Source: Rhizobium laguerreae
Lineage (GTDB): Bacteria > Pseudomonadota > Alphaproteobacteria > Rhizobiales > Rhizobiaceae
Assembly: GCF_002008165.1 (NCBI RefSeq)
Contig: NZ_MRDM01000011.1
Location: forward strand, 124,001 to 188,000
Direction: 5' to 3'
DNA: 64,000 nucleotides
In this document: piece after piece, positions 59,395-64,000 of the stretch
Layout of the letters: each line of letters opens with the position of its first letter
How positions within the stretch are numbered: the first letter of the stretch is position 1
Position numbers and translations under genes: made by a program
Notes under the pieces: model-generated
Database searches by the model: none
Told to the model about the DNA's origin: nothing
Seen by the model: the letters and a program-made list of their open reading frames with translations, nothing else

Positions 59395-59460
59395 ACGCTG
59401 GCAATCCGATGGTGAAAGAGGCGCCGATCCTTCGCTGTGGCGGGGCAAGAAAACCTAACG

Positions 59461-59718
59461 TTACGCATCGAGTGCACCTCGTTTGGCAATCGAGATCAGC
59501 TCCTTGAAGTGCGTAACAATCCTACCTTCGCGGCTGGCGTCCTCCGCTTCCCAACCGAACTTCCACGCGTCGTGACGCGCAAGCCAATCTCCGAGGGCAC
59601 TGGTATCACCAGTCGGCATCCTATGGGCGGCGAGGTATGGGTTTTCGTGAGCCTTCAGGCCGAGCACCCGCGCCCTCGAGCCTGCTTCCTGTAGATCGAT
59701 CAGCTCTTCAATTGTCAT
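59461..59718 (-). CDS. Small RMF/CrpP-like protein
   Basis: An 85-residue protein. The pattern EAGSRARVLGLKAHENPYLA, then W-x-x-x-x-D-x-W-x-x-G-W (GDWLARHDAWKFGWEAED), matches the layout of ribosome-modulation-factor/CrpP-like small proteins (G..A...G....NPY......W..GW..A). Members bind ribosomes or modify fluoroquinolones; which applies here is unknown. ATG at 59718 with a GGGGGA ribosome site. It is convergent with the adenine deaminase gene. Confidence 0.65.
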   Translation of the reverse strand: MTIEELIDLQEAGSRARVLGLKAHENPYLAAHRMPTGDTSALGDWLARHDAWKFGWEAEDASREGRIVTHFKELISIAKRGALDA

Positions 59719-59939
59719 ACGCGATCCCCCACGATGTGGGCGACGGTAGCATCGCAGTCCGCGCATGCAAGTGAATGCTAATTAATGGGTTAATTAGGGA
59801 CAGTTGCTGTGACAAGCGGCGCAGCATAACGATCTGATATAGCAACATAACGCTTCTGATAGAAGCCGTTGCTTTACCGATTGTACCCCTGAGAAAGACC
59901 GCACATACTCTTGGTCATAACAATTACAAAGAGGGTAAC

Positions 59940-60107
59940 ATGTTAGAATGCAATATCATGCGGGCTCACGCCGGTCGCTTCCGGCTGAGACCACAGCATG
60001 CCTTGCTTTGCTTTGCTTTGCTTGAGAAGGGTCCGGTGATCGCGAATGATCGAGTCCTAAAGTCGATCCGACCTAGGAAGCGAACCGCCACACCGTCGTC
60101 TTCTTGA
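59940..60107 (+). CDS. Possible 55-residue ORF
   Basis: An ATG at 59940 with a good GAGGG ribosome site five bases upstream opens a 55-residue basic frame that ends within the 3' part of the opposite methyltransferase gene and reads through the TTTGC repeats. No family resemblance, strand overlap and repeat content make it doubtful. Listed because the ribosome site is strong. Confidence 0.2.
   Translation: MLECNIMRAHAGRFRLRPQHALLCFALLEKGPVIANDRVLKSIRPRKRTATPSSS
60001..60024. repeat. Short tandem repeat, four CTTTG-type units
   Basis: CCTTGCTTTGCTTTGCTTTG then CTTG: about four units of the pentamer TTTGC. It lies in a 306-bp gap (59767-60072) between the RMF-like and methyltransferase genes. 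Otherwise that gap holds only the second copy of a direct repeat. Confidence 0.7.
60030..60052. repeat. Direct repeat copy B
   Basis: GGTCCGGTGATCGCGAATGA followed by TCG, the same as 57436-57459 except for one deleted base. Confidence 0.6.
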
Positions 60108-60720
60108 TTTCGCTGTCCTCCAGCGCGCGTGTTACCGGCACCTCATAAACCGCGCAGAATTCCAGCCGATCCCGAGGCAGATAGCTGCGTCCGGGATCGC
60201 CGACCAGCACCGGCTTGCCGTCGGCTGCCAGCTTGGCGAACCAGGGAGCGAGCGCATCGGCGAAAGCGCGGTCGTAGAAGACGTCGCCGGCAAGCACGAT
60301 ATCGGCATCGACGGCTTGCCCGATCAGATCGGCGCCGGTAAATCCGAGCGAAACACGGTTGGCCTCGGCATTCAGCCGGACGGCCGCTTCCGTCCAGGGA
60401 TCGATATCACAGGCAGTGACCTCCCGGGCACCGGCGATCATCGCCGCAATGCCGACAAGGCCGGAACCGCTGGCGAAATCGAGCACGCGCTTGCCGCGCA
60501 CCGTTTCCGGATGATCGAGGATGTAGCGCGCCAGTCCCTGCCCGCCTGCCCAGGCAAAAGCCCAGAAGGGCGGCGGCAGGCCGATCGCCTCCAGTTCCTC
60601 CTCCGTCTTCAGCCAGAGCTCATGCGCCTCGTTCGCCAGATAGAGCGAAATCTCCGGCACATGCTGCGGCGGCATCAGGCTGGTATTGGCGCGGATGAAG
60701 GCTTGCGGATCGGTCTTCAA
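60073..60720 (-). CDS. Class I SAM-dependent methyltransferase (ETFB/lysine-methyltransferase-like)
   Basis: A 215-residue Rossmann-like methyltransferase. FWAFAWAGGQGLARYILDHP near residue 40, SAM motif LDFASGSGLVGIAAMIAGAR near residue 80, and VLAGDVFYDRAFADALAPWF as the D/N-x-FY-type motif. This matches the Nnt1/METTL20 group, which in bacteria methylates electron-transfer-flavoprotein beta or similar proteins. The start is most likely the TTG at 60720, overlapping the upstream EVE gene stop (TTGA); ATG at 60675 is the alternative. Longer frame to 60906 is not supported. Confidence 0.78.
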   Translation of the reverse strand: MKTDPQAFIRANTSLMPPQHVPEISLYLANEAHELWLKTEEELEAIGLPPPFWAFAWAGGQGLARYILDHPETVRGKRVLDFASGSGLVGIAAMIAGAREVTACDIDPWTEAAVRLNAEANRVSLGFTGADLIGQAVDADIVLAGDVFYDRAFADALAPWFAKLAADGKPVLVGDPGRSYLPRDRLEFCAVYEVPVTRALEDSEIKKTTVWRFAS

Positions 60721-61148
60721 CGCGGCGGATTGTCCAGCCCGCCCATCCGGCAGACTTCGAGATATTCTTCCTCGGTCACCGGCTGCACCGAAAGCCGCAT
60801 CGAGGTGACGAGCGCCATCTTGGCGAGCTTCTCGCTCGCCTTGACATCCTTCAGCGTCACCGGCTTCGGTACGTCCATGACGGCGCGGATATCGACGCAA
60901 TCCCACTTCGGATCGCCCTTGGCGGAAGAATCGGGATGCGACAGGGCGCAGACTTCGACGATGCCGACGATCTCCAGCCCATCATTGGAATGATAGAAGA
61001 ACCCTTTGTCGCCGATCTGCATCGCCCGCATGTTGTTGCGCGCCAGATAGTTGCGGACGCCGGTCCATTCAGTGCCCTTTTCGCCGGCAGCCTTCTGCTG
61101 CTCCCAGGACCAGGAGGCGGGTTCGGATTTATAGAGCCAGTGCGCCAT
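60717..61148 (-). CDS. EVE-domain protein
   Basis: A 143-residue protein. MAHWLYKSEPASWSWEQQKA, GVRNYLARNNMRAMQIGDKG with FFYHSN, and IVGIVEV are hallmarks of the EVE (PUA-like) family, which recognises modified bases in RNA or DNA. The ATG at 61148 is chosen; a GTG at 61154 is also in frame. Tightly packed with the neighbouring methyltransferase and YciI genes, likely one operon. Confidence 0.9.
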   Translation of the reverse strand: MAHWLYKSEPASWSWEQQKAAGEKGTEWTGVRNYLARNNMRAMQIGDKGFFYHSNDGLEIVGIVEVCALSHPDSSAKGDPKWDCVDIRAVMDVPKPVTLKDVKASEKLAKMALVTSMRLSVQPVTEEEYLEVCRMGGLDNPPR

Positions 61149-61150
61149 GC

Positions 61151-61444
61151 TCACGCTTCCGGTTTGTTGAAGACCCAGTTGTAGGCCTTGACGTCGACGC
61201 TTTCGAATAGTCCGGCCTTGGCATAGGGATCGGCATCGGCAAGCGCACGCGCCGCCTCTTTCGATTCCGCTTCGACGATGATCAGGCTGCCGCAGGGCTT
61301 GCCGTCGTCATCGAGAAACGGCCCGGCGATCTTCAGCGTGCCCTCGGCATTCAGCTTGTTCAGATGCTCGATATGCGTCGGACGCGTATCCATGCGCACG
61401 TTCAGATGTCCCGGTTTGTCCTTGCAGAGAAGGGCGAAAAGCAT
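61151..61444 (-). CDS. YciI-family protein
   Basis: A 97-residue YciI-type protein: MLFALLCKDKPGHLNVRMDT start with the HxxR...H (RPTHIEHLNKL) pattern, GTLKIAGPFLDDDGKPCGSL, and the C-terminal VKAYNWVFNKPEA. The His-Asp pair proposed as active site is present. Biochemical role unknown. Second YciI-like gene in this window, but not closely similar to the one between sucA and sucB. Overlaps no gene; the EVE start follows its stop within two bases. Confidence 0.87.
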   Translation of the reverse strand: MLFALLCKDKPGHLNVRMDTRPTHIEHLNKLNAEGTLKIAGPFLDDDGKPCGSLIIVEAESKEAARALADADPYAKAGLFESVDVKAYNWVFNKPEA

Positions 61445-61453
61445 GTCTGTCTC

Positions 61454-62437
61454 CTATTCGGTGGTGATCGGACGCGTCATCAGCTGCTCTATCGCTTCTG
61501 ATATGTCGAGCTTGCCGTCGATGATGGCGGAAATGGCGTCTGTGATCGGCATGCTGACCTTCAACTCCGCCGCAAGCCGCGAGGCGACAGAGGCGGCAAA
61601 CGCGCCTTCCACCAGCGCACCCTGCAGAGGATCGGTCTTTTCGCCGCGCCCGAGCGCGATGCCGAAGCGCAGGTTTCGCGATTGATGGCTCGTTGCCGTC
61701 AGTACCAGATCGCCGAGGCCGGAAAGCCCGCGCACCGTATCCGCCTGCCCGCCCTTGGCGACGACGAAACGCGACATTTCCGCAAGCCCACGTGCAATCA
61801 GCGCCGCGCGCGCGGAATCGCCGATGCCACGGCCTTCGACGATGCCGCAGGCGATCGCCAGCACATTCTTCAGCGCGCCGCCGAGCTGCACGCCGATCCG
61901 GTCGTTGGAAGCGTAGAGCCGGAAAGTCCGCCCGGAAATCGCCTGAGCGAGCCGCTCGGCAATTTCCATGTCGGCTGCAGCAATTGCCATCGCCGTCGGC
62001 AGGCCCTTGGCGATATCGGCGGCAAAACCTGGGCCAGAGAGCACGGCGATGGGATGATCCGGCAGCTCCCGTTCCAGCATGTCGGTCAAAAGATGGCCGG
62101 TCGCCCGTTCGATACCCTTGGCACAGGTAACGACGACAGCATCCTTGGAAAGATAAGGTCCGTATTGCCGCGCCGCATCAGCCTGCGCCTGCGACGGCAT
62201 CGCAAACAGCACGATGGGGGCACCAGTGATCGCATCCGCCTCGGCGGAAAATTCCAGCGTATCGGGCAGGAGAATGCCGGGCAGCACCGCATCGTGCAGC
62301 CGTTCGGCCTTCAGATCGGCAATCAGTGACGGATCGCGCCCGACGAGGGTCACGGTGCTGCGGTCGGCAAGCGCGATGACGGCGGCAAGCGCCGTGCCGA
62401 AAGCCCCCGATCCGACGACGGCGATGTTTTCGCTCAT
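61454..62437 (-). CDS. gpsA: Glycerol-3-phosphate dehydrogenase [NAD(P)+]
   Basis: A 327-residue GpsA: N-terminal [20 protein letters not shown], the [18 protein letters not shown] segment with catalytic lysine, and the C-terminal [20 protein letters not shown]. It reduces dihydroxyacetone phosphate to sn-glycerol-3-phosphate for phospholipids. ATG at 62437 overlaps the tsaD stop (ATGA), so the two are coupled. Confidence 0.95.
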   Translation of the reverse strand: MSENIAVVGSGAFGTALAAVIALADRSTVTLVGRDPSLIADLKAERLHDAVLPGILLPDTLEFSAEADAITGAPIVLFAMPSQAQADAARQYGPYLSKDAVVVTCAKGIERATGHLLTDMLERELPDHPIAVLSGPGFAADIAKGLPTAMAIAAADMEIAERLAQAISGRTFRLYASNDRIGVQLGGALKNVLAIACGIVEGRGIGDSARAALIARGLAEMSRFVVAKGGQADTVRGLSGLGDLVLTATSHQSRNLRFGIALGRGEKTDPLQGALVEGAFAASVASRLAAELKVSMPITDAISAIIDGKLDISEAIEQLMTRPITTE

Positions 62438-63543
62438 GCCTTGGCCCCTCGTTTTCCGAAACCGATCAGCGTTTCCGCATTGGAATCGAGCGGCCAGCGC
62501 GAGCGCGGCTGCACGTCGAGCGCATCCGGCGCGGCGCCGGTCGCCATCCGCTCCAGTCCCGCCCAGGCGATCATCACGGCATTGTCGGTGCAGAGCCTGA
62601 GCGGCGGCGCGACGAAGCGGAAACGGTTCTTGTCGCACAGCGCCTGCAGCGTGCCGCGCAGTTCAAGATTGGCGGCGACACCGCCGGCAACGACGAGCGC
62701 CGGCTTTTCGCCAGTCGCTGAGAATGTCGCCGGAAACTCCGTCTTGAACCGCTGCAGGCCGCGGCCGATACGGTCCTTCAGCGTCCGCGAAACCGCCTTC
62801 TGGAACGAGGCGCAGATATCCGCGACGTCCTGATCGCTGAGCGGCGCGATATCCTGCGCCGCCTGCCGCACCGCCGTCTTCAGGCCAGAGAAGGAGAAAT
62901 CGAGCCTCGCCTCGCCGACCAGTGGCCGCGGAAAATCGAAGCGATCGGGATTGCCGTCCCGCGCCATCCGCTCTACCGCCGGGCCGCCGGGATAGGGCAG
63001 GCCGAGCAACTTTGCCGTCTTGTCGAAGGCTTCGCCGAGCGCATCGTCGATCGTGGTGCCCCAGCGCTCGTACTGTCCGACGCCCCGCACCAGGATGAGC
63101 TGGGTATGGCCGCCGGAGACGAGCAGCATCAGATAGGGAAAGGAAAGCCCGTCCGTCAGCCGCGCCGTCAGCGCATGGCCTTCGAGATGGTTGATCGCAT
63201 AGAGCGGCTTGCCGGCGGCTCTGGCGATCGCCTTGCCGGTCATCAATCCCACCAGCAGCCCGCCGATCAGCCCCGGGCCCGACGTGGCGGCGATGGCGTC
63301 GACGTCGTTGAGCGACACATTGGCGCGCTTCAGCGCTTCCTCGATCAGCTCGTCGAGTGCCTCAACATGGGCGCGTGCGGCGATCTCTGGCACCACGCCG
63401 CCATAGGCGCTATGCTCGTCGAGTTGGGAAAGCACGACATCCGACAGCACGTTGGAATGCCCCTCAGCATCGCGCTCGACGACCGCGGCGGCGGTCTCGT
63501 CGCAGCTCGTTTCGATGCCAAGGATGCGCAGAAAGGGAACCAT
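62434..63543 (-). CDS. tsaD: tRNA N6-threonylcarbamoyladenosine synthase component TsaD
   Basis: A 369-residue TsaD. The start is [20 protein letters not shown]; metal-binding NHLEGH (in [11 protein letters not shown]) and SGGHTQL ([13 protein letters not shown]) are clear. It transfers threonylcarbamoyl to A37 of ANN-reading tRNAs together with TsaB/C/E. ATG at 63543; the frame is open further upstream into the opposite hemC but that is a shadow. Divergent from hemC. Confidence 0.95.
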   Translation of the reverse strand: MVPFLRILGIETSCDETAAAVVERDAEGHSNVLSDVVLSQLDEHSAYGGVVPEIAARAHVEALDELIEEALKRANVSLNDVDAIAATSGPGLIGGLLVGLMTGKAIARAAGKPLYAINHLEGHALTARLTDGLSFPYLMLLVSGGHTQLILVRGVGQYERWGTTIDDALGEAFDKTAKLLGLPYPGGPAVERMARDGNPDRFDFPRPLVGEARLDFSFSGLKTAVRQAAQDIAPLSDQDVADICASFQKAVSRTLKDRIGRGLQRFKTEFPATFSATGEKPALVVAGGVAANLELRGTLQALCDKNRFRFVAPPLRLCTDNAVMIAWAGLERMATGAAPDALDVQPRSRWPLDSNAETLIGFGKRGAKA

Positions 63544-63615
63544 GAAGCCTGTTCGTTGATTGCGATGGGATGGAAACCCGTTTACGAGAACTCCGGTAAC
63601 AACGGAATAGAGCGG

Positions 63616-64000
63616 ATGCAAACAAAACCTTTCCGGATCGGCACGCGAGGCAGTCCGCTGGCGCTTGCCCAGGCGCATGAGGCCCGCGACAGGCTGATGG
63701 CGGCGCATCATCTGCCCGAGGACATGTTCGAGATCGTCGTGCTGACCACCAAGGGCGACCGCATCACCGACCGGTCGCTGGCCGAGATCGGCGGCAAGGG
63801 CCTGTTCACCGAAGAGCTCGAACAGAAGCTTGCCGCCGGCGAGCTGGATTTCGCCGTGCATTCCGCCAAGGACATGGCGACGAAGCTGCCCGAGGGGCTT
63901 TATCTCTCCGCCTACCTGCCGCGCGAGGATATCCGCGACGCCGTCATCGGCCGCACCGCCCGAAAGCTGATCGACCTGCCGCATGGCGCCACCGTCGGTT
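63616..64000 (+). CDS. hemC: Porphobilinogen deaminase (hydroxymethylbilane synthase), 3' end cut by window
   Basis: The first 128 codons of hemC, running off the right edge. [52 protein letters not shown] and [20 protein letters not shown] are the standard N-terminal motifs, with the substrate-chain lysines and arginines. It joins four porphobilinogens to hydroxymethylbilane in haem synthesis. The cofactor-binding cysteine is beyond the window. Divergent from tsaD with 72 bases between starts. Confidence 0.95.
   Translation, partial: MQTKPFRIGTRGSPLALAQAHEARDRLMAAHHLPEDMFEIVVLTTKGDRITDRSLAEIGGKGLFTEELEQKLAAGELDFAVHSAKDMATKLPEGLYLSAYLPREDIRDAVIGRTARKLIDLPHGATVG

Noticed and set aside
59767..60072. 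RNA gene or CRISPR in the gap with TTTGC units
   Set aside because: Only about four pentamer units without spacers, and no cloverleaf or stable RNA fold was apparent.

Overview
The window is a gene-dense, GC-rich chromosomal segment that looks like a Rhizobium of the leguminosarum/etli group. The reasons are the TCA gene order mdh-sucCD-sucA-sucB-lpdA, separate sdhCDAB and atpHAGDC clusters, and a family of about 48-base intergenic palindromes typical of Rhizobiaceae. A TPP-riboswitch thiamine-precursor operon and the alphaproteobacterial style of the proteins point the same way. I see no rRNA, tRNA, CRISPR array, prophage or intact insertion sequence. Both ends cut genes: an SDR oxidoreductase at the left and hemC at the right.

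Layout. 0-2 kb: a truncated SDR gene, then soxR divergent from an FMN reductase, with a textbook SoxR box between them. 2-5.6 kb: TPP riboswitch followed by ykoF-thiX-thiZ-thiY. 5.7-7.8 kb: an acyltransferase-3 membrane protein and an ExoY-type sugar transferase. 7.9-13.1 kb (minus): atpHAGDC with an extra small CxxC protein gene coupled between atpD and atpC. 13.3-16 kb: a small membrane protein and priA. 16.1-29.4 kb: an accessory sugar-use cluster. It holds an oligopeptide-type ABC importer with a family-5 binding protein, a cytoplasmic GH39 glycosidase, a GntR regulator, a Gfo/Idh oxidoreductase, an IlvD/Edd dehydratase, a COG3618-type hydrolase and a DapA-family aldolase. Together these read as import, hydrolysis, oxidation, lactone opening, dehydration and aldol cleavage. 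29.5-32.8 kb: acyltransferase, xerC, TraB/GumN protein.

32.9-44.3 kb (minus): the TCA block mdh, sucC, sucD, sucA, a YciI-like gene, sucB, two exported proteins of unknown role (one DUF4241-like), an SDR gene and lpdA. 44.5-50 kb: zapE, an Omp10/Omp19-type lipoprotein gene and sdhCDAB, the last followed by a possible coupled 50-residue ORF. 50.3-59.7 kb is accessory: an exported protein, a Rid-family protein, a LysR regulator, a degraded ABC-ATPase remnant, a guanidino-type ureohydrolase, a polar-amino-acid ABC importer with two permeases but no ATPase, an ornithine-cyclodeaminase-like gene with a late frameshift, adenine deaminase and an RMF/CrpP-like small protein. 60-64 kb: housekeeping genes (methyltransferase, EVE protein, YciI, gpsA, tsaD) divergent from hemC.

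The most noteworthy items are the putative complete non-phosphorylative sugar pathway with a shared operator-like motif at both divergent promoters, the coupled small protein inside the ATP synthase operon, the frameshifted cyclodeaminase, the ABC-ATPase remnant beside an importer that lacks an ATPase, and the palindromic repeats, one pair of which supplies the C-terminus of ThiZ. All functions are inferred from sequence alone.
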